From positions 11,311 to 75,310 of the forward strand of contig CAKOOQ010000001.1 in NCBI GenBank assembly GCA_934098555.1: 64,000 nt of DNA, given 5' to 3'. The DNA comes from an uncultured Bacilli bacterium (GTDB lineage Bacteria; Bacillota_I; Bacilli_A; RF39; UBA660). Below, one piece after another: positions 8,777-17,984 of the stretch (positions are counted from its first letter, which is position 1; each line of letters begins with the position of its first letter). A model generated the notes under the pieces. The model was not told the origin of the DNA. It saw nothing but the letters and a program-made list of their open reading frames with translations, and ran no database searches. The position numbers and the translations under genes were made by a program.

Positions 8777-10399
8777 TTAATTATTTCTTTCAAATGATTC
8801 CATTAATTTAGGAAGCATTTGTTTTTTACGTGAAACTAAATCTTTAATAAATGTTCCTTCTGTAACTTCTTCTAAGTCAAAACTATCTTCAATAATATTT
8901 TTGGCATTTGTGTTATATAAAACATAAGAACCATTTTTAATAATATCTGTGATAAAAAACGTGATAGCTGCATAATCATTTTTAGCAAGTTCATCTAATT
9001 TTGTGACGTATTCATCCATATGATTTTTAATTGTGTCAAAATCCATCGTCGTAATTTGACTAATACCTAAAGTATCATTGCCAATTTTATAAGATTTAAA
9101 ATCTTGATAGATAACATCTTCGACACTCATGCCTTCGATACTACTTCCGGCTTTTAGCATTTGATAGCCATATTCTTCATAATTTTCATCACAAATTTTT
9201 GAAAGTTCTTTAACTGCTTTACGGTCCATATCCGTTGTTGTTGGACTTTTTAAAATTAAAGTATCGGATAAAATAGCGGATAGCATTAAGCCAGCGATAT
9301 CTTTAGGAATATTGATATTATATTCTTGATATAATTGATAAAGAATCGTACACGTACAACCTACTGGCATACAACGAACATTAATAGGAATAGACGTACC
9401 AATAGCACCTAAATTATGGTGATCAATAATTTCAATAATACTTGCTTCATCAATACCAGAAACACTTTGTTCAAGACTATTATGGTCAACTAGAATAACA
9501 TTTTTCTTATCATATTTTCCAGTGTCAGTAACACGTATCAAACCTAATACCTCATCTTTTTTATTCAAAATCGGATAATTCGTATGTCCAAGTTTTTGAG
9601 CCATAGCTGTAAAATCTGTTAGATAATCTTGATCATAAACAACCGCTGGGGTTTTGTTTAAATCAAGTGATTTAACATAATTACTTAAAGCAATTTTATT
9701 GCAAGTATTATAAGTATCATAAGAGCTTGAAATAATACTTACCTTTTTTTCACGTGCTTCATTTAATAAAGTTTCATCAAGCTCTAAATTACCCGTTAAA
9801 ACAATTAAACTAATACCACTTTTAATCGCATGTTCTACTACTTTATAACGGTCACCAACAATTAAAATATCACTTGGCGTAAATTCTACTTTTTCAATAA
9901 AAGTTTGACTTTGATAACTTCCTGCATATAACTTTCCGTCAAATTCATCTTTAAAACGTAGGATTTCTTTTCCTTTTAAAGCATCTACAATGTGTTGATA
10001 ACTCGTATATAAATGGTCTTTTGAATTTTCAACAAAAATATTAGCAATCTCTTTTAGAGTGATTAAACCCGCAATGTGTTTTTCACTATCAACAATAGGT
10101 ACAGCCGTGCAATTTTTTTCATGCATATAATCAACAACTTCAATTAAAGAAGCCTTTTCTTCTAGCATAACTCCTTTGTTGTAATGTACATTTCTAAGTT
10201 GTACTTTTACGTTATTTAAATATTCTGGTTCTTTTATGCCAAAATGATTAAGAGCAAAAGCCGTTTCTCTATTAATATGACCTAAAACTCTGGCTTCAGC
10301 ATGCATACCCCGTTTGTTTTCTAAATATGCTAAACTAATAGCAGAACAAACAGTATCTGTATCAGGGTTTCGATGGCCAAAAATTAAAGTTTTATCCAT
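8777..10399 (-). CDS. ppaC: Manganese-dependent (family II) inorganic pyrophosphatase with CBS and DRTGG domains
   Basis: The 540-residue protein opens with FGHRNPDTDTVCSAI, the DHH-family metal-binding motif. A CBS pair is split around a DRTGG domain (about 70-300), and the second half has VDHNSLEQS, IIDHHNLG and the DHHA2 domain with a closing SRKKQ at the C-terminus that binds pyrophosphate. This is the layout of regulated CBS-PPases, which split pyrophosphate and respond to adenine nucleotides bound at the CBS domains; the DRTGG insert marks the diadenosine-polyphosphate-responsive kind. Cytosolic. It is a single gene convergent with the hydrolase gene. Confidence 0.9.
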   Translation of the reverse strand: MDKTLIFGHRNPDTDTVCSAISLAYLENKRGMHAEARVLGHINRETAFALNHFGIKEPEYLNNVKVQLRNVHYNKGVMLEEKASLIEVVDYMHEKNCTAVPIVDSEKHIAGLITLKEIANIFVENSKDHLYTSYQHIVDALKGKEILRFKDEFDGKLYAGSYQSQTFIEKVEFTPSDILIVGDRYKVVEHAIKSGISLIVLTGNLELDETLLNEAREKKVSIISSSYDTYNTCNKIALSNYVKSLDLNKTPAVVYDQDYLTDFTAMAQKLGHTNYPILNKKDEVLGLIRVTDTGKYDKKNVILVDHNSLEQSVSGIDEASIIEIIDHHNLGAIGTSIPINVRCMPVGCTCTILYQLYQEYNINIPKDIAGLMLSAILSDTLILKSPTTTDMDRKAVKELSKICDENYEEYGYQMLKAGSSIEGMSVEDVIYQDFKSYKIGNDTLGISQITTMDFDTIKNHMDEYVTKLDELAKNDYAAITFFITDIIKNGSYVLYNTNAKNIIEDSFDLEEVTEGTFIKDLVSRKKQMLPKLMESFERNN

Positions 10400-10463
10400 T
10401 TAAAATTCCTTCTTTCACTGAAATAATATACCACATTCACAAGAGAGATAAAAGAAGAAATTT

Positions 10464-11774
10464 TTATTCTTCTTTATCTTTTACCTCAGCAAACAATTTT
10501 TGCATTGTTTCATTATTTTTCGTTAAATTTTTAATCGTTAAATCTTCAGCTTTATTATTAGCTAAACGTAAATTGTTTTCACTCGATAATAAAGCTTCTT
10601 TTGTTTTTTGTAAATGATCAATAGTTTTATCAATCTCTTCAATAGCCTTTTTAAATTTTGTAGACGCGATTTGATAATTTCTACCAAAGACCTCTTTAAA
10701 TTTATTCATATTTTCTTCAAAATGTGAAATATCTAAATTTTGATTTTTCATAATAGTGATTTCTTTTTTATACTCTAAAGACTTTAAAGAGGCATTTCTT
10801 AAAAGTGTAATTAAAGGAATAAAAAATTGGGGCCTTATGACATACATTTTATCGTATTTATAAGAAACATCCACAATACCTGCATTATAAACTTCATTAT
10901 CAATTTCAAGTAAACTTACTAAAACCGCATATTCACATTTTTTTTCTTTTCTATCTTTATCTAATTCTTTGAAAAAATCTTCATTTTTATGTTTCGTAGC
11001 GGTTTCATCCGCCTCATTTTTCATTTCAAACATAATAGATAAAAGTTCATTATTATCTTCATCATATTCCCTAAAAATAAAGTCTCCTTTAGAACCCGTT
11101 TTAATATCATTATCTTTTTCAAAATATGTATTTTTACTTAAAATAGGTCTAATTCTACTAAATTCAGCATTACAATGTTGCTCTAAAGTTTCCCCAATCA
11201 TTTTGGTTGATTGTCTTGCTTTTAAATCTTTATAATATTCAATAATATCATTTTTACTTTTAATTTCTTGCTCAAAAGACTGTTTCATACTTGACTCTTT
11301 TAAAGCATATTCTTTTTGATTTAAAAGAATTTTATTCTGCAAGGATGTTATTTCTTCATTTTTTCTTGCTTTTAATTTTTCAATATCACTTTCTTTTTCT
11401 AAAGCTTTTATTTTAAGTTCTTGATTTAAGTCGGCGATTTGCTGCTTTAACCCTCTTACTTCTTCCCCAGATATACTGGCCTCCTTTTGTTTTACTCGCT
11501 CTAATTCTTTTAACTGTTCTTGCTTTTCTTTTTGAAGTTGTTCTTCTAAATTTGTAATTTTTGCTTCTTTTTCTTTTATAGCCATATCCTTTTCTAGCGT
11601 CATTTTTTCTTTTAAAAACGCTATAGCGGTTTCTTTTTCTTCTTTTAATTTTTTTTCACTCAAGGATACTTGATTTAAAAATTCTTTATCTCTTACCTGA
11701 TTTAAAATAAACGCATAATCTTCTTTAGCAATTTCAAATTCCGTATGACAATGCGGACATTTAATTTTATTCAT
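10464..11774 (-). CDS. DUF2130 protein: zinc-knuckle, coiled coil and nuclease-like core
   Basis: About 436 residues. The N-terminus has a CPHC knuckle (residues 6-9), then a long coiled coil of Lys/Glu-rich heptads (about 30-190). The conserved core follows with SKGDFIF about 20 residues before MFEMKNE, a D ... E-x-K arrangement typical of PD-(D/E)XK nucleases; the C-terminus is again helical. The DUF2130 family has no established function, and the nuclease reading is my inference from the motif. The start is set by AAGGAGTG before the ATG at 11774; an upstream in-frame ATG lacks such a site. It is 70 bases downstream of an ART-like gene on the same strand, but a weak terminator lies between. 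Confidence 0.8.
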   Translation of the reverse strand: MNKIKCPHCHTEFEIAKEDYAFILNQVRDKEFLNQVSLSEKKLKEEKETAIAFLKEKMTLEKDMAIKEKEAKITNLEEQLQKEKQEQLKELERVKQKEASISGEEVRGLKQQIADLNQELKIKALEKESDIEKLKARKNEEITSLQNKILLNQKEYALKESSMKQSFEQEIKSKNDIIEYYKDLKARQSTKMIGETLEQHCNAEFSRIRPILSKNTYFEKDNDIKTGSKGDFIFREYDEDNNELLSIMFEMKNEADETATKHKNEDFFKELDKDRKEKKCEYAVLVSLLEIDNEVYNAGIVDVSYKYDKMYVIRPQFFIPLITLLRNASLKSLEYKKEITIMKNQNLDISHFEENMNKFKEVFGRNYQIASTKFKKAIEEIDKTIDHLQKTKEALLSSENNLRLANNKAEDLTIKNLTKNNETMQKLFAEVKDKEE

Positions 11775-11818
11775 TTCCAAAACACTCCTTTTAAATATTA
11801 TTCTAACACAACAAAACG

Positions 11819-11846
11819 AAAAAAACATCCTACTTAAAGAATGTTT
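11819..11846 (-). terminator. Weak terminator between the ART-like gene and the DUF2130 gene
   Basis: AAACAT (11823-11828) pairs with ATGTTT (11841-11846); read leftwards the stem is followed by seven T. The stem is short, so read-through is likely. Confidence 0.5.
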
Positions 11847-12474
11847 ATTTTACTCTTCTTAAGACCTCTATTTCACCTTGAACAAGATATTCATTGGTCA
11901 TGTTCATATCAGAACCAATCGTTGGCTCCCAATATTTTTGGGCTTGTTTATACGTATCTTCATAAGATAAAATTTCATCTGGTAATAACTGTTCATTCGT
12001 TTTAAAAATATTACCTGTGGCCTTCACTTCAAAAATGTATTTAGAATCTCCTTCTAAAATGTCATACCAGTAATCTCTACCCTCTTTATCACATAAATAG
12101 ATGGAATGAAGACGACTTGGTAAATGTGGAACGTATTTTTGACGATAAAGTTCTAAAGCTTGTTCTCTTTTAAAGATATCTGCTTGGTCACTTAAATTAG
12201 CCGCGCCATTTAAAAGTTCTAAAATTTCCATCATATCTCTTTGATTTATGAAAGCTCGATATTGCAAAAACGACATTTTTGCTCTAAGAAGTTCTGATAA
12301 TAAAACTCTTTGAGTGCCCGTATTGGTTTGGCAAAGAACTCCTTGGTTAAAATTCATGTACTGCTTGTACAGACCTGTTTGGCTATCTTCTTTCATGATA
12401 ATTTTATTATTTGGTTGCCAAATCTTGTTGTTTTCATTGGAACGATGAATATGATATAGTTTCATTTCACTCAT
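11845..12474 (-). CDS. DUF2441-like protein, possible ADP-ribosyltransferase fold
   Basis: 209 residues, no signal or membrane segment. Three spaced signatures look like an H-Y-E type ADP-ribosyltransferase: LYHIHR at 6-11, SIYLCDKEGRDYW at about 123-135, and EYLVQGEIEVLRRVK at the very C-terminus. The middle is helical. The overall order (strand with His, Tyr before a helix, acidic residue before a G-x-I-x-V strand) matches DUF2441 and related DUFs as I remember them; catalytic activity is an inference. It sits head to head with another ART-like gene 122 bases away, and upstream of a nuclease-like DUF2130 gene. It could equally be a non-catalytic nucleotide-binding protein. Confidence 0.55.
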   Translation of the reverse strand: MSEMKLYHIHRSNENNKIWQPNNKIIMKEDSQTGLYKQYMNFNQGVLCQTNTGTQRVLLSELLRAKMSFLQYRAFINQRDMMEILELLNGAANLSDQADIFKREQALELYRQKYVPHLPSRLHSIYLCDKEGRDYWYDILEGDSKYIFEVKATGNIFKTNEQLLPDEILSYEDTYKQAQKYWEPTIGSDMNMTNEYLVQGEIEVLRRVK

Positions 12475-12596
12475 AAATTTTCCCCCCTCGTTTGTAAGAT
12501 GTATCCTAACACAAGATGGTCATAAATGCAAGTTTTTATTTGACAGAAAAAAAGGGCCTTTATATAATAGGAATCATTTAGAAAAGAGGAACGCTT

Positions 12597-13712
12597 ATGC
12601 TTTTATATCGTGCTTTAAATGAAGAGGATGTAAAAAACTTATCTCTTAAAGAAGATATTCTTTGTCAGGCCAGAGAACATGATTTAAATCACGCTTCTAT
12701 TATCGACATTATTTTCAGAAAAAATAATATATTACCATCTTTTTATGTCATAAAACATATCAAAAACAATGCCAAAGATTCTATGTGGATTTCAACATCC
12801 AAAGATTTTAATTTTGTGGCCAGAGAGTACGCGATTGTTCAAGCAGGAAATTATAATAGTTATAAAAAGAGAAAAAATATAGCCATTTTAGATATTCCTG
12901 AGGAAGAGTTTTATGATTTAAAACAAGAGAAAAAAGGAAAAGTTAGACATAGTAGCTACCTTGATTTAGCAAAGAAAAATGCCTTACAAAAGTTAGTAAA
13001 TGAAAAAGACATTCTTCCTTTTTATGTAGCTAAAGATGAAAAAGGACTTTGTATGACTATGGATGAAATTATAAAAGCAAAAAAATTAGAGGATGAAGAC
13101 TCAAAAATACTTGTACCTTATTTTTCTGACTGTGCAAGTAAAGCACGAGAAGTCCTTATTTTTTCAGAAATAAAAAAAGAATACGTGAAAGGCATTTTGA
13201 CACCTCTCATGCAAGACTATTTGTATGTTAAAACGAAAAAGATAGAACAAACCATTCGTGTTAAAGGCTTTAGAACCCATGAACCTTTTGAAATCACCCA
13301 ACAAAAAATAGAAGAAAAAGTAAACCAATGTGTCGAAGAATTTTTGAATCAAGACCTCCAAAATTGGCAAACGGACATTTTTAATAATAAAACGTTTTCT
13401 CCTTTTGAGAAAAATCTTATCCAATATATGTACCAAGAAAATAATACCTTAGTTTTTTTAGTTAGTGATTTTTATAATGGTCAAAAAAGTGAGATAAGAT
13501 ACAACATTGAAAGTTTTTATGAAGTTTTAAAAGAAACCAAAAGAGATATTTTAAGGAAACTAACCGGTGAAAAAAACATCGCTCTTTTGGATGATGAGAT
13601 TTTCGTTTTAAACCAAAACAAAAAAATACCCAAAGAAAGAAAAAACGATGTTATTTATTTTGTTAATAATGAGAAAAAATTAGTTTTAAATATGAAGCCA
13701 TCCTTTAAATAA
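12597..13712 (+). CDS. Protein with ADP-ribosyltransferase-like N-terminal domain
   Basis: 371 residues, soluble. The first 200 residues follow the R-S-E plan of ADP-ribosyltransferases: LYRALNEEDV at the start (Arg), WISTSKDFNFVAREYA at about 62-77 (Ser-Thr-Ser), and AREVLIFSEIKKEYVKGIL at about 182-200 (Glu-containing strand and the following pair). The remaining 170 residues are a separate Lys/Glu-rich helical domain that I do not recognise. GAAAAGAGGAACG precedes the ATG. It is divergent from the DUF2441-like gene, and its 3' end overlaps the hemolysin III gene by eight bases on the opposite strand. No antitoxin-like small gene is seen beside it. Confidence 0.5.
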   Translation: MLLYRALNEEDVKNLSLKEDILCQAREHDLNHASIIDIIFRKNNILPSFYVIKHIKNNAKDSMWISTSKDFNFVAREYAIVQAGNYNSYKKRKNIAILDIPEEEFYDLKQEKKGKVRHSSYLDLAKKNALQKLVNEKDILPFYVAKDEKGLCMTMDEIIKAKKLEDEDSKILVPYFSDCASKAREVLIFSEIKKEYVKGILTPLMQDYLYVKTKKIEQTIRVKGFRTHEPFEITQQKIEEKVNQCVEEFLNQDLQNWQTDIFNNKTFSPFEKNLIQYMYQENNTLVFLVSDFYNGQKSEIRYNIESFYEVLKETKRDILRKLTGEKNIALLDDEIFVLNQNKKIPKERKNDVIYFVNNEKKLVLNMKPSFK

Positions 13713-14382
13713 GATAACCATAAATAGCGATAAAGTGAAAAATAGTGCCAAAAATACAGAAAAAATGAAAAACACAATGAATGTACTTCTTTTTCGAACC
13801 GACGCCATATAAAATAGCTCCCAAAGAATACATGACACCACCTAATATAATGAATAAAACGGGCGTAAGACCCATATGACTTATTAAAGGCTTAACAAAA
13901 AGTAAAACGCTCCAACCATTCATTAAATGACATAAAACTTCAATCCACTGCACTTTATCAATATTTACACAAGAAGCGAAAATACCTACCAATGTAACTA
14001 TGGCAACAAAACCAAAGAAAAAATAGCCTTGTATGCCACCAATACCGACTAAAGAAACGGGTAAAATGGTTCCTAAAACAAGTAAAAAAACATTCGTGTG
14101 GTCAATCACTCTTAAAATTTTCTTACCCATAATATGGGGTGACAGGGCATGATAAATACAGCTTATCGTATATAAAATTATCATGGCTGTTCCAAAAATC
14201 GTTACCGTTACTAAATTTGTAACACTTTCATGACTGGCTTTTACAATCATTAAAATAAGACCGGCAATACTAAAAGCCGCGGCAATTCCATGGGATAAGG
14301 AATTAATAATCTCTTCACTTAAACTATAATTTGGAATTTTAATTTTGGATATTTCTTCTTTTAAAATATATCTTTCTTTCAA
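13705..14382 (-). CDS. Hemolysin III / PAQR family membrane protein
   Basis: About 225 residues with seven hydrophobic helices. The conserved PAQR residues are present: SLSHGIAAAF, ISCIYHAL and RVIDHTNVFLLVLGT, with further His residues (HLMNG, HCVFHFF) in the C-terminal half, a potential metal-binding set. Function in bacteria is unsettled; the hemolysin name is historical. I place the start at the TTG at 14382 with GGAAGTGG upstream, because a TATAAT at 14402-14407 would put the transcript start downstream of the longer ATG start at 14433. Confidence 0.85.
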   Translation of the reverse strand: MKERYILKEEISKIKIPNYSLSEEIINSLSHGIAAAFSIAGLILMIVKASHESVTNLVTVTIFGTAMIILYTISCIYHALSPHIMGKKILRVIDHTNVFLLVLGTILPVSLVGIGGIQGYFFFGFVAIVTLVGIFASCVNIDKVQWIEVLCHLMNGWSVLLFVKPLISHMGLTPVLFIILGGVMYSLGAILYGVGSKKKYIHCVFHFFCIFGTIFHFIAIYGYLI

Positions 14383-14401
14383 ATTTACCACTTCCGAAGA
14401 A

Positions 14402-14407
14402 ATTATA
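14402..14407 (-). promoter_or_regulatory. Probable -10 element of the hemolysin III gene
   Basis: TATAAT on the minus strand, 20 bases upstream of the proposed TTG start. The -35 region is poor. It matters because it decides the start codon. Confidence 0.45.
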
Positions 14408-14448
14408 CACTTTTTTAGAAAGAAAAGAACCACATTTTTGCCTTTTTG

Positions 14449-15882
14449 TTAATTATTAACACGGTGATGAACAGTTGGCGTATCATTTGTGATAGCGCGA
14501 AAAGTATAACCATGAGAAAGACCAAATTTAATAATACTTTCAACAGCATCCACACTAAAACCTTTAATATCATGTTGCAAAACCATATAAGTACTATTAT
14601 TGCCTAAAGCACCAATGACATTGGAAATAACAGTTGCGGTATTAGTTGTTTCGCCTGCATCACCAGAAACTACATTCCAATCAAAATAACGAAATCCTCT
14701 TGCTTCAACGGCTTTTGTTAAAGTACTCATGATATGTGTTCCGCCATCATAACTTTTACTTATGGTATTAGAACTTCCTCCTGGGAAACGAATAATATTA
14801 GCCGTATAACCTGTTATCTTTTTTACCTTATTTTGAATGGCATATAAATCATTAAAATAAGTATTTTCACTTGTATAAACGTTGTAATTATGAGAATAAG
14901 AATGAAGTCCTACCGTATGACCTTCTTGATATTCTCTTAAAATAACGTCATCGTACCCCCTCGTCAAACCTTGACTGGTTACAAAAAAAGTAGCTTTAAC
15001 ATTATACTTTTTTAAGACATCTAACAACTTACTTGTGTAATAACTTGGTCCATCATCAAAAGTTAAATAAATACTTTTACCCGCAGGAGCCGACGGATTA
15101 TTTTGTTTATAAACATACACTTTTCGTTTTATATTTGCTTCATTTTGACTACTATCCACCACTTTATAAGATACTTCATATTCACCAGGAGTATTTGTAT
15201 CCACTTTAGATTCAACACTTATTTTATCGGTTAAATCACCGTCACATTCATCCGTGGCCGTGGCCCCTAATTCTTCATATTTATCGCCGGCTTTGATAGA
15301 GACAACACTTTCTCCCTTTAAAGTTATTAAAGGTTTGTCTTCATCTTTTAAAGTAGCTTCTTTTTCCAAGGTAGCCTTATTACCAGATTTATCGGTCACC
15401 TCAAAAATAACTTTACTATTTTGATATTTAGTCTCTATTTTATCATTTACATCTTTGTCATAATTATCCTCTACCTTGACATTATATTGCCGAAGTTTAC
15501 CATTAGGACAAACCGTAATATTTTCATCTTCCAAAGTAATATGAGGAGCTTCCAAGTCTTTTACTTCAATTTTTTGCTCTTTAAAAAATTTCTGTCCTTC
15601 ATATTCATAAGTATATTTAAGGGTATATTCCCCAATTTTACTCGTGTCCACTACTCCCTCTTTTGAGACAGTCACCTCGTTACAGCTAAAGAAATTGCCA
15701 TAACAAACCTCTCCACTGGCCTCTTTAAAATCACTTTGATAATTTACTTCGACAACATCTTTAAATTCTTTTACTTTAAATTTACCTTTTAATACAGCAT
15801 AGCTTACTAAAGGAATCACTATCAAAAAAAAGAAAAGTAATAAACCATACAAAATTTTTTTATCTCTTAACTTTTCAGGCAT
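14449..15882 (-). CDS. Secreted polysaccharide deacetylase with Ig-like (DUF5011) domains
   Basis: 477 residues. A membrane anchor lies at about 10-30, then three immunoglobulin-like repeats (about 35-270) including PLITLKGESVVSIKAGDKYEELGA...DECDGDL, typical of DUF5011. The NodB domain begins near 275: LTFDDGPSYYT (catalytic Asp and metal Asp), GLHSYSH (metal His pair), RFPGGSSN, FDWNVVSGDA and VLQHD (catalytic His). All catalytic residues are in place, so an active peptidoglycan or polysaccharide N-deacetylase outside the membrane is likely, giving resistance to lysozyme-like enzymes. Only 12 bases separate it from the dehydrogenase gene, so both share a transcript. Confidence 0.9.
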   Translation of the reverse strand: MPEKLRDKKILYGLLLFFFLIVIPLVSYAVLKGKFKVKEFKDVVEVNYQSDFKEASGEVCYGNFFSCNEVTVSKEGVVDTSKIGEYTLKYTYEYEGQKFFKEQKIEVKDLEAPHITLEDENITVCPNGKLRQYNVKVEDNYDKDVNDKIETKYQNSKVIFEVTDKSGNKATLEKEATLKDEDKPLITLKGESVVSIKAGDKYEELGATATDECDGDLTDKISVESKVDTNTPGEYEVSYKVVDSSQNEANIKRKVYVYKQNNPSAPAGKSIYLTFDDGPSYYTSKLLDVLKKYNVKATFFVTSQGLTRGYDDVILREYQEGHTVGLHSYSHNYNVYTSENTYFNDLYAIQNKVKKITGYTANIIRFPGGSSNTISKSYDGGTHIMSTLTKAVEARGFRYFDWNVVSGDAGETTNTATVISNVIGALGNNSTYMVLQHDIKGFSVDAVESIIKFGLSHGYTFRAITNDTPTVHHRVNN

Positions 15883-15894
15883 AAAACACCTCTT

Positions 15895-16956
15895 CTATTT
15901 TTGCAATGACATTAAGAAATGGGGTTCAGGATACTTACTAATAGGAACAAAGCCACTTGACATATGATAGACATCTGGTATACGGTTTACGACATCTGCA
16001 CAAGTAAGCAACACCGTATTAGGTTCTTCATTTACGGTTCTTGTAGTAGGTTCACCAAAGATAGTCCAGTCGTTAATATCTTTTTCTTCTTCTGTATAAA
16101 CTTTACCAATACACATAATTTCTAATAAAATATTTTCTTTGGTACTTGCTTTAACACAAGCATTCATTCCCCTTACGTCACCTTTTTTCAAAGTCATATT
16201 AAGAGTACTACTTGTTAGTTCTTCATCTGTTAAAACAGGTACTAACTCTTGGGAAATATCCGTAATATGAAGTTGAAGTTTATCACATAAAGCTCCCATT
16301 ACATTCCACATATAACTTGGAAAAAAAGCTCGATTATCAATAAGATTTTGAAGGGTCTTTTTATCCATATGATTCATACTACCTATTTCTTTTTCAAATT
16401 CACTGTCTGTTAAACCTGCTCCATGGGCCTTAGCAAGGGCAATACCATAATCTTCTACATTATAAGAACTTATACCTTTAATTTTGGTTATTTTAGAAGT
16501 GGAAGCACAAATACTACTAATCATATTGCACCAGAAAATATCTTGATAACCACACCCTGTAATCGTGACATTAAACGCTTTAGCAAGCGAATCTAATTCC
16601 TGATAAAGATTTGGATTTGAATTTTCAGGATAAAAGGCTTCTTCACAAGTTGTTAAAACATTTACGCCATTTTTAACACATGTTCTAATAGATTCCTCAA
16701 TATCATTTAAAAAGCTCATCGTTGCAATAATAGCAACATCAGGATGATTCTCTTTCAAGATTTTATCTAAGTCTTTCGCATCATTAATAAAAACATTTTT
16801 ATCTTCTTTTTCCATGACAAAGCCAATATCTTTACCAATTAAATCTTTATTTTTATCAACAGCTCCGACAATTATTCCACCTTTTTCATACACATAACGC
16901 ATGATATATTTGCTCATTTTGCCACAGCCAATTTGAACTATTTTAAATTTTTCCAT
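15895..16956 (-). CDS. Dihydrodipicolinate reductase-like / 2,4-diaminopentanoate dehydrogenase-like
   Basis: About 353 residues. The N-terminal Rossmann fold shows VQIGCGKMSKYI, then VGAVDKNKDLIGKDIG, DVAIIAT and GVNVLTTCEE, followed by GCGYQDIFW. This matches the family that includes Ord, the NAD(P)H enzyme of clostridial ornithine breakdown, rather than true DapB, which is about 260 residues. None of the other ornithine-pathway genes is beside it, so the substrate is open. I use the second ATG, eight bases after GAGG. It lies between the AAA+ ATPase and the deacetylase in one operon. Confidence 0.7.
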   Translation of the reverse strand: MEKFKIVQIGCGKMSKYIMRYVYEKGGIIVGAVDKNKDLIGKDIGFVMEKEDKNVFINDAKDLDKILKENHPDVAIIATMSFLNDIEESIRTCVKNGVNVLTTCEEAFYPENSNPNLYQELDSLAKAFNVTITGCGYQDIFWCNMISSICASTSKITKIKGISSYNVEDYGIALAKAHGAGLTDSEFEKEIGSMNHMDKKTLQNLIDNRAFFPSYMWNVMGALCDKLQLHITDISQELVPVLTDEELTSSTLNMTLKKGDVRGMNACVKASTKENILLEIMCIGKVYTEEEKDINDWTIFGEPTTRTVNEEPNTVLLTCADVVNRIPDVYHMSSGFVPISKYPEPHFLMSLQK

Positions 16957-16960
16957 TTTT

Positions 16961-17899
16961 TCAACCTCTTTCATTTAAATCAACATTTTCTTCAACAATT
17001 AAATCTTTAAATTCTTCTTTAAAACGCTCGATTTCTTTTACTTTAACATCATCATAAATGTTTTTGGCATTACAAATAGCCTTATAAATATGTTTTATTT
17101 TAACCGTTTTTTCATTATCATATAAAGCGTAAGTAAAAGCATTTGATAAAATCGTTAAACATATATCCGGATACCTAGAAGCCACTTCATACACTCTTTT
17201 ATATTCATCCGTCATTTCCACGATAAACCACATTATTTTTTCTTTAATAAAATCGCTGTAAGAAAGTTTGACCCCCATTTGGGTTTCTAATTTGTAAACG
17301 GTCCCCATTAAAATTTTGACAGTGTTTTCTTTAGACGTTTCTAAAACATCTATTTTTTGAAATCTTCTTAAAAACGCTCTATCTCGTAAAATATAAGTTT
17401 CATATTCTTCGGTAGTCGTTGCTCCAATCATTTTAATGGTTCCTCTATCAAGACCTGCTTTTAACATATTAGCAAAGTCGATGCCACCATTTGCGGATGC
17501 ATTTTTATTAACCAAAACATGTGTTTCATCAATAAATAGTATGGTCTTTTCTTTTTGATTTAATTCCTTTACTAATAAATCAATTCTATTTTCTGTTTGC
17601 CCATCACTTACCACAGAGCCAAGTAATGAAGTAATATTTACTTTAATAATTTCCCAGCCTTTTAAAGCATCAGGAACCAAATTATTTTGAATACGATACG
17701 CAAGTCCTTCTACTATCGCTGTTTTACCAATACCAGGCTTACCTACTAAAAGAGCACTTTTTTCAGGAGTTAAAAGCGTTAATATACATTGTTTTATTTC
17801 CTCATCACGCGCAATGGCTGGGTCTGTAATATATTTTTTTTGAGTTAAATTTTCGCCGTATCTTTCTAACATACTGACTTCTGTATTTAATTGTTCCAT
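16961..17899 (-). CDS. Stand-alone ClpA/B/C-type D1 AAA+ ATPase
   Basis: 312 residues, equal to one AAA+ module. It has [16 protein letters not shown] (Walker A), [11 protein letters not shown] (Walker B with an unusual Thr-His after Glu instead of Ala-His), [11 protein letters not shown] (sensor 1) and DRAFLRRF (arginine finger), all like the first ring of Clp ATPases. The N domain, the coiled-coil middle domain and the second ring are all absent, and no ClpP-binding loop is expected. It may be an adaptor-type or regulatory ATPase. ATG at 17899 follows AGAGGA. It is the first of three genes reading left. Confidence 0.75.
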   Translation of the reverse strand: MEQLNTEVSMLERYGENLTQKKYITDPAIARDEEIKQCILTLLTPEKSALLVGKPGIGKTAIVEGLAYRIQNNLVPDALKGWEIIKVNITSLLGSVVSDGQTENRIDLLVKELNQKEKTILFIDETHVLVNKNASANGGIDFANMLKAGLDRGTIKMIGATTTEEYETYILRDRAFLRRFQKIDVLETSKENTVKILMGTVYKLETQMGVKLSYSDFIKEKIMWFIVEMTDEYKRVYEVASRYPDICLTILSNAFTYALYDNEKTVKIKHIYKAICNAKNIYDDVKVKEIERFKEEFKDLIVEENVDLNERG

Positions 17900-17984
17900 A
17901 ATTACCATCCTCTTTATAAGGATATCACAAAAAGAAAAAAAATTCACCAAAACAAAAAAAGAATCGTTAAATAAACGAAACTTA

